From positions 6,664,094-6,728,093 of the forward strand of contig NC_029527.1 of assembly GCF_001577835.2 (NCBI RefSeq): DNA of 64,000 nt. Reading direction: 5' to 3'. Below are positions 1 to 13,700 of the stretch, in pieces (position 1 is the stretch's first letter; every line of letters begins with the position of its first letter). The notes beneath the pieces were generated by a model that was given only the letters and a program-made list of their open reading frames with translations, did not search any database and was not told the DNA's origin. This DNA is from Coturnix japonica (lineage: Eukaryota; Chordata; Aves; Galliformes; Phasianidae). The position numbers and the translations under genes were made by a program.

Positions 1-1779
1 CTTTGTACCAACAGGAGTAAGTGAATGCCTGTCTCTTTGGCTGACAACCCAGGGACTGAAGCGTTCTGATTGGGGCTGCAAAAAGGGGAAGAGAAAGCAT
101 CTGAATTTCCAAAAGCAAACTAAAAGGGCTGAGTTCTGTTACTTCTGTGTGAGCTGTGTGGTTCGGAAGGGGGAACTCGTATCTGTACGCTGCTGTGCCA
201 CGGAGCTGTAGAACAAAGGCCAGCTGGCTTTTTGTAAATCACTGCAGCAATCATTTAGATCTGGAAGGATTACAGCGTGCAGACGGCCGGGCGGTGACTG
301 GGGACAGACTGCAAGTGACCTCAGAGATGGTGATGGTCTCTGGTGTGAGCAACAAAGAGCCAGTCCGTGCCTGCGTGTGCCAGCAGGGTCACAGCCCAGA
401 ACCAACAGTGTCAGTGCAGCTGTGAGCAAACAGAGCTGTCACCAGAGACAAAACTTTGTCTGTCCTCTGTCGTGGTGCTGTGAGAGCATGACGTGGTGGT
501 GCAGCCTGCAGCCCTGCTTGGATGCTGCCGTGTGTCCCTGGCTCAGCCCGCCCTGTGTTTGTGGGCTGCTCATACAGATGGGGGGTCTTGCATGCATGGT
601 GCAGCTGTCAACCTGTTTGCCTTTCATAAAGGTGTGGTTATTCTGGGCTATTGGGCAAGCTCTTCTGTGTGACTGCGTTTAAACAGCACGGGCTGGTATT
701 TGAGGAGAAATCCAGGCAGTGAGGGAGGTGCCACGTGGGACAGAAGGAAATCGGCAGGTGGCCCCAAGGAGGTCCTCTGTTTGCTCATGTTATTAGCAAG
801 GAGAGAGGAAATAATGATTTATTGATGCTTCTGTAATTCTCCTCTGCTGGGCTATGGAGGGAGAAATTTGGTTTTCTTTCTGATATTCTGGGATCTAATT
901 GAGATGTAAGGGCCGCCTGGAGGGCAGCTCGTCTGCAGGGCTGTGGGTGCCCCGTGTCTCAGCTGTGACTGAGCTGAGGATCTGCCATCTGCACAGCTCA
1001 GCGAGCAGCAAGTTAATGCTGTGCTTTGAATTCAAGCCCTTCTGCCAGGGCTGTGTTAATGGAGGGCTGGGTGGGAAAGCACAGGGAAGAGCACGGCAGC
1101 AAAAAGCTGGTTGTCACAGCGCTGTTCTGTCAGTGTAAGAATGCTGTGCTGTGTAGAAGGGCAGCAGTGCCTATGGGTTGCCGTGGTGCAGTGGGATGGC
1201 AGTGTTACGGCATGGCCAGCACTGCCAGCATGCAGGCAGGGATGGGGAGCAGTGCTTGCATAGACCATGGGGATGGCAGTGTGAAAGGTGGAATAACATC
1301 CTTACCAGAGAGCTGTGGCTGCCACATCCATGGGTGTGCTCAAGGCCAGGTTGGATGCAGCATGAGGTTGGAGCTGGGTGGGCTTTAAGGTCCTTTCCAA
1401 CCTAAGCAACTATGTGATTGCTGTGTGTCGGGTATGTCTTGTCTCAAGGCTGGCGTGTATGTCAGCTGAGCCGGGCTGGCAGAAGGATTAAGTGTTGCTA
1501 TGACAGTTTGGGTGTGGGGATTTGGAAAAGCCACCAAGTTGCAAAACAAGCAGCAGAAAGAAAACGAGCAAATATGCAAACATGGAGCAAAGCGACTCTG
1601 AAAGGCACCAGACTTTAGGGCTGTGGTGTTTGTGGTTATGTGCCTGCCCTGGAGCAGGGTGGTGAGAGCAGCAGGAGCTGGGTTGCGCTGCTGTCCATCC
1701 TGCTGTAAGCTCCAACAGTACATAAGTTCAAGTCACAGCTGATGCAATAGGTTAACGGGTGGGATGTTGCATTTCTCAG
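1..1779 (+). other. NCKIPSD: NCKIPSD intron 1 (3' part)
   Basis: No coding exon is visible. The acceptor is TTGCATTTCTCAG at 1767-1779. The only recognisable content is a CR1 fragment at about 1287-1421. The small open frames here lack family similarity and splice context. Confidence 0.8.
1287..1421 (+). repeat. CR1 LINE fragment, 3' end, + orientation
   Basis: Contains the degraded CR1 tail: a form of 'ggctgtggctgccacatcc', 'tcaaggccaggttggatg' and 'ctttaaggtcctttccaacc', ending in 'ctatgtgatt', which is a decayed copy of the terminal ATTCTATG octamer. Many differences from the younger copy at 57801 point to an old insertion. Confidence 0.8.
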
Positions 1780-4700
1780 GTGCTGGAGCAGGATGTGGTC
1801 CTCCAGTCCATCGACCGTGCCATCGAGGCTGTGCACAATGCTGCCATGAAGAACGGAGGGAAATACAACCTGGAGCAGAGGGATGTCCTGCAGTGAGTGG
1901 GACGGTGCTGGATGGGGTGGGTGGTGTGATGGGAGGGCATGGGGATAGAAATGGCCACCACCAATGTGAGTCCCCCTGCTGCAAAGTGCTGTGCCCATAG
2001 AGCTTTCCAGTGCTTTTTGCTGATAGCTGCTGGGGCTCCAGTCCTTCACATCAAGTATAATGGTGCTTCGGTCCTTGCACCCTCAGGTGCAGGAAGAGGC
2101 TGTATGCTTAGAGGAGAAATCCAGAACCTCTCCTGCTCTTTTCTCCTCTCTGCCTGCCAGGAGCAGTGGCAGTGGTTGGCTCTGTGGCACAGGGCCCTTA
2201 AAGCGTTCTCAAATAATTGCCTGTGAGGAGGGTTTTATTTTTTCCCTGCTCTGACACCTCGCCCTCTGCACTGAGAAACGCTGGTTTAATCTCAGCTGAA
2301 CAGGGATTCTAAAGTGCAGGCAATTTCTGGAGCTTGCAATGCAATATGTGACTCTCCCTTGAGGAAGTGACATTTTTCTCCAGTGAAGCGATGAATAAAT
2401 CATGGGCTTCTTGCAAAGCCTCTTCCTTCCTCCCCTTGAAGTGCTTCCTTAGTTGTTAATGAAACTGGCGTTGGCGTTGGGAGTAATATAACCAATTCCG
2501 GTATACGTAACCCCGAAGCAATAGATCATGTCACCCCTTTCCTTAAGCTTTGCTCTTCCTGATGTCATGGTTCCTTTTCAGAAAGCTGATCCATCACCGG
2601 AAAGAGACCGTGTCCCGCAAAAGCCACTCTCCCACCCCTCAGGGGATGGTTATGACACAGTCCTCCAGCGACCACCACCTGGATGCAGCACGACAGCCCA
2701 ATGGTGTGTGCCGGACCGGGTACGAGCGGCACCACAGCCTGCCAAACACTGAGTTTGAGGATGAGGGCCCCTATCAGGTAATGGCAGCTGGGCGCCTTCG
2801 TGTTCCTCCTTGAGTGGGATAATGCTGCTTGGCTTGTTTAATAAGATGCTTTTGTAGCTGAAGTCTCAGAGCAAGTGTTGTGTTGCTTGCCTGAGGCTAT
2901 GGCACTGTGTCCCTGGGTGCAGTAAACTGATCCTGTGCTGTGTCTGTGAAGCCTGGAACTGTCCTTCGTTGTTCACTCTTGTGATGACCTTTGGGATCCT
3001 TGAGGGTCCAAGACCTTACAGTGCAAGCTGTGCTCTGGATTGAGTGACTGTTTCCTGAGGGCTTTCTAAAAAGAGTTGTGTGCTTCCCATAGAACCCTTT
3101 GCAAAACAAGGGGGATAAGGGGAAATGGTTTTAAACTGAGACAACGGGAGGTTTAGGCTGGATCTTAGGAGGAGGTTTTCCACTCAGAGGGTGGTGACGC
3201 ACTGGAACAGGTTGCCCAAGGAGGCTGTGGATGCCCCATCCCTGCAGGCATTCAAGGCCAGGCTGGATGTGGCTCTGGGCAGCCTGGGCTGCTGGTTGGT
3301 GACCCTGCACACAGCAGGGGGTTGGAACTGGATCATCTTGGAGGTCCTTTTCAGCCCAGGCCATTCCATGGTACGGTGGTTCAAAGCAGCACTGATGTGA
3401 GCTGCAGAGCTTCCTCCACACACTCTGCACTGCTTTGTTTCCCCCTTTTCAAATCTGCACTGTGAGATCTTTGGTTCTTAAGTGTTTATCTGCTGTGGGT
3501 GCCAATGTTTACTGCACAATCATGAAGAAACAAAGACCCCACTTTGTCTGAATGCTTGTTGTCGTGATAAATTGAAGGTAGGATGCAGGGGAATATGATT
3601 TATATGTAAAAAGCAAACTGCCATAAGTGTTATACAATTCCAAGGTTAATGCGTGGCATCGGCAAGGCTTCAGTGAAGTAGCCAAGGACAAGGACAGATG
3701 CAGCAGTTGTTGAGGGAGAGTGATGTGGCCAATTATGCTGTGTGGGTACAGCTGTGTTTTAGGGCTAAAGGCTAAGCAGGGCTGAGCACACTGATTTTTT
3801 TTTCTCCTATAGATGAGCATGTACGCTGTAGTTTGTCTTCATCTCCACACCATTATCTGAGATAGGCAGTGCTTATAAGGCACTGATACACTGTCACTGC
3901 AGCACATGAGGCTGTTTTTGCATGTAAAGAATTACAAGTTCCCAGAGTGGAAAGGTAGCTCCAGCTTGTGTGGAATGCAGTAATCCCTACAAACTCCATT
4001 TTTCTTACTGTTAGTTTTCTTCTCTGGGCGCCCAAACCAGTTCTCAAGGCTCTATGTTATAAGCTCAGGATACGGAGCACCTGAAGGCCCATTCACCACA
4101 CTGATTTCCCATCTCTATCTGGTCTGTGCTTTGGTTGCTTGCCAAAAAGAAGCAGGATGGACCTGTTGGCTAACAGAGCTGTTTCTGTCTGTTGGCGCCA
4201 AGGATGCAGCCAAAAAGATTCCAGCTTAGCCCTGTGCTGAAAGGGCTTGTTGAGGTTATGGCTGCTCAGCAGAGGGGTTTCCTGTATGGTTTAGAAATAG
4301 GAAATGGAGGAAACATCACTGCTTTCTTCCACTGTGTCTGGTTATGTAGCTGTCTGAGAGACTTGCTGAAAATTACATTTTCTCAGCAACTCCAGAAAAG
4401 CAGAAGTCAAGGCATGTTTTTCACTGGGTGCGTTTTATGTTTGCATATAAAAACATGAACAGAATTTGAAGTGCAAATTTTTTCTCGGTAGCTTTGTTCC
4501 CCTGGAGGCTGAACTGGCTGAAATGCGTGGAGGTGGCACCATGCCGAGTCTCTGCTCCTTCCCCATAGAGCAGCACAGGATGGGAGATGCTTCCTCCATT
4601 CTCTCCTCCTTCCCTTGGTGTTTTGATGCTTGCCATTCTCTGCTCAAACCCACTCTGGAGCATGGGGCCGGAAAGGGGATGGTCATCTGTCACCTCCATG

Positions 4701-7700
4701 TCTGGGGGTGAAATGCATTTGATGCTTCACATTCCCCTCACTGCTTCTGGGGCTGAATTCACAGGGCTGGAGAGCCGCCTGCGTGTGAGGCTATGCAGGG
4801 CTCTGCACTAACATTAGTTCTGCATCTGTTAATTTAGACATGAATCTGCAGTAGTTGTGTTAAACTCATGTAGTAAATTTGGAAAGGAGAATGAAACCTG
4901 GAAATAGTCCAGCAGTTCCAGCCTTAGCAGCCTCCAAATAATGTCATGCTGCTGCTCTGAACTCCACGCCTGCTAAATCCACTGCCCCTGTAACTGTGTC
5001 TGTGCTGTGCCAAGCAGCCCCAACTCGGGTTGTTAGCTGCTGCTTTGCCTTTAGCACAGCTGAACATTCTGCGTGTTGGAGCAACCCTCCAGCCTTGCAT
5101 TGTTCAGTCCCTCCTCATCTGCTTTGGTGCTCGCAGCTGTGCAGGCTCTTCTTGGACCAGCGTGGGTCATTTTTAAAGGGCAGGCACCTACTCTGTGGAT
5201 TCCAGCCAGTTCTGGATGCTCGTATCACGTAGCATTTCATGCAGATAAGGATGGGGGATGGATTGACAATAACAGCAGGGCTCAGCCTGGGGGTTTGCAG
5301 CAGTGTCTCATTGTACTCAATGGGCTAAAGGCTCTTGGAAAGGTGTGACATGCTGTGTGACACTACGCTTTTTCTCCTTGTTGTTCTGGAGCCATTCAAA
5401 GTAGAGACTTCTCAGTACCCGGTCTCCATTTGCTGTGAGTTGGGCAGCACTGCCCTGTGCACCTGGGCTGTACCATGCTGCTCTGTGCCCAGCTCACAGG
5501 AAAACTTCTCTTCCAGGGCTAGAGAAACCTAGAAAATCAACAGTGTATTGGTCCCAATGCCTCTGTAGCAGATTCCAGCTGGTCCCTTCAGCCATCACCT
5601 CCTTCTTCCCATTCAGAGCTGAATGGTTTTGTTGCAGGCAGCAACTGTAGCACTCCATAAACACAGAGGCACATTGCAGGCAGCCAGCTGCTGAAACACA
5701 GCAGTCACATGAGACTCAGAACCCTGTCTCCTGACCCGGTGCGTTGGGATATTGATGCAATGTGCTCCTTAGTCCCCCTATGGATTTTCCTATAGGTCGT
5801 GTAGAATTGCACAGAGGGTCTATCCTATTTTTTCCCTCCTGCATTATCAGGAATAGCAATGAGAGTGTGGAAAAGGCATTTACACATCGCCAGTCCTTGG
5901 CTTTGTCTTTCTGCAAGGGTATTTGTGGCTGATGTAATGGATCTCTCCAGAAGAGTGCCTAAATACGCGCTCTGTTTGCAGCCTCTGTGGAGCTATTGAG
6001 AGTAATGTAAAGCCGTAGTGAGTGTGTGGGATTGTGCTGGGAAGAAAGGAGGAGTAAATGCTTGACAGGTCTACACGACATGTGCTGTGTGCTGCTGAAC
6101 GCAGCAATTAAACAAGGGCTGCTCCTCCTGTCACGGGGAGGGGATGGAGCGGGTGTGAGCCCTGCTTTGTTCTTCTAGGAAACTGCCTATTAATAATCCA
6201 TCCTCCTGAGAAAACTTCCCAGAGCGGTGAGAGAGATGTAAGGGCAGATTTACGCACGCAAGGAAGAAGGTTTCATAACAGAATGTCTTTATTGCCTGCC
6301 TCCTTTGATTGCTGTGAAATCTCTCCTTGCAGATCCCGCCGCAGCCCCGACGTGCTGCTCCCATCACCCCCCCACCTCCAGAGAAACGCAAGAACGCACA
6401 GATGGCCGCACCCCTGAAAAGTAAGGGCGACTTCTGGGGTGAGAAACCTTTGTGGTCCTGCTGCTGCAAGGGCCCTGGAAGCCTGGCACAGCCATCCAGG
6501 TATGGCAGGCGTCCTCCTGCCTGAGAATGCAGCACAAGGCTTGCTGCCTGCTGGCCTGGCTTGCTTGGCCAACATGGGAGCAGTGGGGCTGTGTCTCTCC
6601 TGCAGCACCGTGGAGCTTTTCCAGGCAGGCAAAGGGACTTTATCAGGGCTGTGCTAAGTGCACTGCTTCACCAGGGGGAGCTCACTGGCAGTGCTCCTGG
6701 GACAGGCCCAGGTCTGCTTTTGGCTCCCAGTCCATCATGCGCTTTATTTGTACAGTGGTCAGATGAGATTTCCACCGAATCAGCTGGTCTCTGTATGAAG
6801 CAGAAATAATGCCAAGGGCACAGCTGTGTGTGCTCTGCCTACAGGGCCTCTGAGCAGAGCTGGACCACAGGGCCAGTGCAGGAGCTTCCCCACCCTCAGC
6901 ACAGAGGGACTGGAGGGGAAACAAGCAGCGATGCTCTGACTTACTGCCAACATGCCCACCTGCTCTTCTGTGCTTAGATGGATATATGTGGTTGATGACA
7001 CATGGCCCATGTCAAACTCACCCATGTTCCCCTGTGGGAAGTAGGATGGATCTGTTGAGTTGTATATAGTTGATGGAAACCTGGGGCTGGCACCGGCTCC
7101 CTTAATGATACTGAGTCATTTTCACTGTAGTAGTGGGAATTTGCAAAGGTCAGTTCCCTTGAACTCATTATCTTGATTTAATGAAACAGGGTGAAGAGGA
7201 AGGAGAAAGAGGGATGCTGAGCCCCCATGGGAGGGAGGGGGCCTTTCTGCACAGCTCATGCTCCTCCTCCCAGTGGCCTCCAGAAACAAAGGGCAGCAGG
7301 AAATTGGGGTTGGCTGTAGGATGTATTGCTCAGTGGGAGACACATGGCAGGTGCTCTGCAGGGCTGTCCTGCCAGTCACTCACTTGGTGCTGGGTAAAGA
7401 TGTGTAGCGCGAAGGTAAGGGGAGCTTCCTGGGGACAAGCAGTTATATCAAAAACAAACAAAAGACCTACCAACAAACCCGAACCAGACTCTGCGAGGCT
7501 GCAGGAACACTTGAACAGAGTGAAGCTGCCTTCCCTAAGGGCTGGGCTCCCTGTCACTTGTGCTCCACTAGAGCCACCGTTAGCTGTTCTCTCCAAGCCC
7601 TGGGTGAAGACATCCCAATGTCTGCCCAAGTAAATGTCCATTTTCACAGTCAGGGAAGGGCTCAGTTATGTTTCTGCCCCCAAAAGATACTGGGCGTAGT

Positions 7701-10700
7701 TTGGTACAAGTGTATATTAGCCTGGATGCTGGGAAAGAAGAATCTCAATGTCTCTTTGGTTGGCTGTAGTGGATTTTTTTTCCTAGGAAGGTCAGACAGA
7801 GTGAGGCATTGCTGGAGAAGCACGTAGAAGTAGAGCAGAAAATGCATTGGCTTGTGAGAGGAGCGTGTGCCAGTGGGGCTGTGGGGTTGTGAGCGAATGC
7901 TCAGGAGTGCTGAGAAGGAGGAACTACAGATGCATGTCAGCCAAATATTTCCCTGCTGTCGGTGCTGGCTGCGGTGTGCAGTCAGTGCCACAGGGAGAGG
8001 TCTGGGCAGGAGGGAGATGCTGACAGCTGCCTGTGCCAGCACACATCCTGCAGGCACCGGTATTCAAAGTGATGGCTCATATCCTGAGCGCAGGAAAAAG
8101 GCCCTTGCTATGCCATGGGGAGAAGGCTTCTTCTGTCCCTTAGTCCTGTTTCTTCTTCCCTCCCGTTCCGGGTGTGAAACACTAAGCCCTTTGAAGGATA
8201 TTCATCTCAATAGAGCAGTTTTCCCCCTTCTAAAGAGGTGATTGTGTGGGAATGCTCCGGAGGGAACTCGGTACAATTTTGCTTTGAGATAAGTGAGGCA
8301 GGAAGAGGAGTTAAGCTGCTCTGGTGCATGCACAATGAGCCTTTTAATGGACTGCGCTGTAGCAATTTGTTTGTTCTTTTTCCCTTTGATGCTGTTGCTA
8401 AGGCATTTTAATTGTTCTCTTTCAGATGCCGTGGAAATTATCCCTGGGTCAGCTTCCAGTGCCTCCTCGGTGAGCACCACGTCCCTGGACACCCTGTACA
8501 CCCCTTCCTCTGCTTCAGATGCAGCTCTGCCCACGGCTGCCTCCAGCCCTGCCACCACACCTCCACCCGTCCCCAGCCGCAGTGTGCACACCACCATCAC
8601 ACGCAACCTGGACACCGGCCCCGCAGCCCATTCCCGCTACACATCTTCCCCAAAGGATGGAGCCAGCAAATCCCCTCAGACCAAACGAGCTGCCCCAGCA
8701 CCACCATCTGAAGTGGGGGCCCCGAGGTCCCATGCTGCAGATGGGGAGAAGACTCTGCAGGGCAAGAAAGCTGCAGCAGCGACCCCCACAAACCTGGAAT
8801 CATTCAGCTCTCTCTGTCTCGAAGATAAGAAGGCTGCTGTGGTGGAGCCAGTACCTCCAGAACCCAGTGGGCTGGTGGCATCTGTCCCCAAGACCATAGG
8901 TGCCGAACTGATTGAGTTGGTCCGCAGAAACACCCACCTCAGCTATGAGCTGTCACGTGTGGCCATTGGGGTGGTCATCGGCCACATCCAGACCTTGGTC
9001 CCGGCAACCAGCGGCATCATGGAGCAGATCCTCATCTCCGTAGTGGAGAGTAAGGTAATACATGCAGAGCTTTGCTGACTGGCTGGTGCCAAGGGTTGGG
9101 GTAGTGCAGTGAGGACAATAGAAGTTCCTCCACTGGAGGAGTATTATGATAACCTTGTTCTAAACCTTGTACCAAACGATCACATTCTCCTCCTTCCTCC
9201 ATTACAGGCACTCAAGGGGGGAAATGAAGGAATGCTTCCTGCAGCAGTTGTTAAAATAGCAAAGTGCATCTGGGTTGCCCTATGCCTTAGTTGGGGAGAT
9301 TGTAAATTTCAGCTCCCACTGGTTAAACACAGCCCCAAGGTGTGCATTTCATATTGACATCTGAGATGGAATTCCATTGCTAACAGCACGATTATAACAA
9401 ACCCTTCCAAGGCATTTGAATATGAAAACTATGGCATTCCAACTGTAGGTGGAATCATAATCTAGCTAACTGTCTCACTGAATAGTGTGCTATGAGCAAT
9501 CAGCAGTTCCCAGGTTGTGGCTGGGACCCAATGGTTAATTGCTTCCCTCTTCAGTAACAGTGCGGTGTCAGTGTGCGATTCAGCACAAATTTTGGGCTGT
9601 TTCAAGCAAATATTCCGGCTCTGACTCATTTTGGAGAAGTTCCGTTTTCTGTTATTAGGATCTTGGACAAGGCTGGGATATTATTATCATCTTTAACACC
9701 TGTTCTCAGGATGCAGTAAGCATAATTCCACTGGAGTCATCCCGTCATGCTGCCGGTAGCACCTCACCTGGCTCCAGGCTTTGGTTTTCCTGCTGTTGTT
9801 GGAGACCAGCCCTGCCAGTTGTGTGTCATTGCAAGTGGTTGGCTCCTCGAGCACCGTGTGACGGTGCAGGCTATTAATGCAGACGTTGTGTTGTTCATTA
9901 TACCAAATCGTTCCATCGTCTCAGGGGTTCCCATGCAGGGTTGTTGCTGAGCTGTCTGTTCTAGGTCAAGGGCGGTTTGTCTTTAATTTGTAACTTCTGA
10001 AATCCCCCTGCACTCCACTCCATGCAAATATGTGGTTGTTGCTTCTTCTGCATATTTTTTTCAAGGTTGTTTTTCTTTTTTTTCTTTCCATAAGTGAGAT
10101 ATCGCCCTTGATTAAAACTTTGCTCCAGTTACAGCAGATACAATACCCGTTTCAACCTCTTGTGCTGCAGTCTTTAATTAGTTATGTCCTTCCTGCTCCT
10201 GTTCCAGTCTTAATTTGAAGTCAGATCACTGGTTTACTGAATCAATCCCGGAATCCATTACCTTGCTCTTATTCCCAGCGTGCTCTGAAGGTGGAAGCTC
10301 TGTGCCGTTTCCATTCACACTGCTCCTCATCTGCCAGGTGCCTGCCTAAAAGTGGGCTTTTAGGAGGGCGAGAAGGGCCTTCTGCTGGGGCAGCATCACA
10401 CCTTCTCTTCCACTTAGTTCTTGAGTTTGGCTGTGCTTAAAGGAGGAACGGCTTTAACAAACCACAAATGCTTCTCTGGGGTTTATCTTTCCTCCAAGGG
10501 AGCCTTTGTCCCTTTGCTTGCCCAGGATAATGGCAGTCAGCACAGTGAGCACTCTCAGAGCTGACTCATTTGGCTCTACCCCTTAGCGAGATATTGAAAG
10601 AAATGTGAGTGCAGAAGGGGGAGGAATGCATTAGTGCTTTGATGGATCCTCTGTGTGCTAATTGCTGGAGGAGCAGCCTTCATGCTGTCCAAGCCCCAGC

Positions 10701-13700
10701 CTTGCAGCTCCCTACTTGGCCATCCCCAGCTTCCCATAGCATCACACAGGCTGGGTCTGCTGTTAAAACTGAACTGTGCCTTCCTTCCTTCGTTATCTGC
10801 TCAGCAAACGTTATGTAATGAGCAGCCCCGACAAGAACGCTTCTTTAATTATATAATTGAACCACTGAATCAGGGTCTTAATTAGTTCACACCCCAAATA
10901 CCACAAAGCAAATTACTGGCAATCCTGGCTCTAATAAAGCAGATTAAACGTTGCAGTTAATAAACTCGGAGCTATTCTCCCCAGAAGGCCGTGGGGTTCC
11001 CAAAAGGTGCTGCACACCCCTTTGCTTGGCAGTCACGGTGTGCCTGTTCCACTCGTGCTCTGATTGTCAGTGCTACAGTTCTGTGATCCAGAAAAGACTT
11101 GGGTACAAGTCTTGTTCCCATGGCTTCAGGAGTGTTGGTTTGACTGGCTTGGCTTTAGGTAATGGCAAGCAGTAAGCAAAAAGGGGTGCAGACTGTTTGA
11201 GTGAGGCTTCTTGGGTTCTTTAGCATCCTCAAAAACCAGCCAGAGCTCCAGCAGGGTGGTGACAGCTTGGATTTAAAGACTTTGACCGTGCACCAGTCCT
11301 GGCACCTATTTTTGAGGGCAGGAGTCCAATTTGATTCATTCACTGCACTAGCTGTGCAAGGAAAGGAGGGGGAGTAGAGGCCCAACAAGTATGAAAGCTG
11401 AAATAATGGCTGTGTCTTTGCTGCCAGCTCTTGACTGAATGAGGTCAGCCGCACTCCTCAGTCAAAGACTGCATGGAGCAACAGCCTGCTGCCAGGACCC
11501 CAGTGACCACTGTTCTGCTGTCCTGCAGGACCTGAGCTCGGGGCTGCCCTCAGGACAGATCTGTCACGACGAGCAGCGGTTGGAGGTGATCTTTGCAGAC
11601 CTGGCCCGGCACAAGGATGATGCTCAGCAGCGCAGCTGGGCACTCTATGAGGATGAGAACGTTATCTGCTGCTACCTGGAGGAGCTGCTTCGCATCCTGG
11701 TGAGCCAGCTCCTCTGCTGTGGGCACAACATGGCACTCAGCACTGGTGAAGTTCCTTTTATCTGGCTGCCTCTGTCCTTGTGTTGCCATCAGATTTGCTC
11801 TTTCAGAGAGTGGGGGTTTCCTCTGTATCCCTTATTATTTGCAGGAAGTCTGTGTGATCCTTTTGCTCAACAAAGCTCTTAAGAATTACAGAACTGTTAT
11901 TTACAGTGACTGTGGTATTTCCCTATTACAGGAGAATAGAAAACCTCACTTCTGAACAGGTATAAAACATCTCAGCATATTTGTATGTTCTGACATAAGC
12001 AGAACTGATTTATTTTTTGTGGAGTAAATGCCATTGTCTCTAACTCAACACATGACCTCCTTTCTTGCTGTGAGGCCTGAAGGGTGAGGACTAGGTGCAA
12101 TGGTTTCCTCCTGATTTAGTGGGGCTCTGGGTGGGAGGTACAATACTTCTCACTATGGGAAAACTGGAACTGCTGTACGTAAGATGCTCACACTGAGATG
12201 CTGCTCAGGTTGTGGGTTTTGAGGTGCTTTTGGCCTAAGAACTGCTGTATGGCAGAGCTGGCCTCCCTGGAGCTCTGTGCAGCAGCCACCTTACTGCTGT
12301 CATGCAACACCAGGCTGACCTGTCCATTCCTGCTTCCAGACAGATGCAGACCCAGAAGTTTGCAAGAAGATGTGCAAGAAGAATGAATTCGAATCCATCC
12401 TGTCCCTCGTGGCGTATTATCAGATGGTAAGGTGGCAGCATGAGTTGCGTTTCTCTTCTATTTGAAGTCTCCCTGAAGGTGCAAAAGAGCAAGTTTGTGC
12501 AATGAATACATGTTGCATGTTCCCCCTGGGTAGGGCAGTTCTGTGAATGCGATGGAGTTGTAGCGTGTCCCTTTTGAATGCTGGGAAATGCCATGTTCTG
12601 CATACAAGCTGCATGGAGGAGCAGGGAATGTTACAGGCTCTGAAGCAGTAGCTAGCAGCGTGAAGGGTAAAGCTTGCTGCTTTTAATAGCTCCATTGAGG
12701 AACAGAGTCAGCATCTATAATACAGAGAGGAAGAATTTCTGAGGATGCCTTGGGTAAGCTGACAGGCTGGGACTGCTCCTCTTTTAATTGATGCACTCCT
12801 GTGCATTAGTAAATAGCTTTGCTTGGGAAAGTAGGTTGTGAGTAGAAGCCTTGGGAGTGCGGAAGAAAATCAGTATTCAGAGGAAGAAGTGGAAGTTTTG
12901 TTTTCAATGCCTATGCAGTGTTGTTTTGCTCTGCTTCTTCCTGGATGCTGCTGGGGTTGGAGGCTTTCCCCCATCCTGTCCCTGAGTCCCCAGGTACAGC
13001 ACAACGAGCCTTGCTGCATTCAGCTTTCATTTCTGTGTCTGAATCCAGAGCTGAGGGCTGGGCACTATTGTGTATCTGAGAGTAGTTGGCAGCAGGTCAC
13101 AACCTGGACCAGCCCAGTTCTGAATGGCATCTGGAAAGGACCCCTGTGACACTGTTGAAAAGGCAGTAGAGCTGCTGGGGTTACTGTTACTCTAGGCAGG
13201 TCTGCAGCTGTCATAGCAGCAGGAGCTTCTCCCAGGTGTGTTTCTCACCTTAGAATGAGCCCTCATCCAGGATATCATTTGATCTAATGCACTGTTGTTG
13301 CAGGAACACAGGGTGCCGCTGAGGCTGCTGCTGCTGAAGTGCTTTGGAGCCATGTGCAACCTGGATGCTGCCATCATCTCCACGCTTGTAAACTCTGTGC
13401 TGCCAATGGAGCTGGCACGGGACATGCAGACTCACACTCAAGGTGAGCTGGGGCTGCTGTCCTGGGGTCACTGGGGATCTCTTCCCATGAGATGAATTAC
13501 AGCAGCTGTCACGGCCTGTCACTACTTGACTGCTCTGTGTGCTCTGGGGACATGGATGCCTGCTTTTACAGTTACTTGGCTTATTACAGCTATAAATGGA
13601 GAACATGTGGGAGAGGATGTTTCAGCCCAGTGGTGCAAGGCCCTCCAGTTCTTGAACATGCCACTCGTGATCTGTGTCATTTCTTGGAGAGCTTTTGAGC

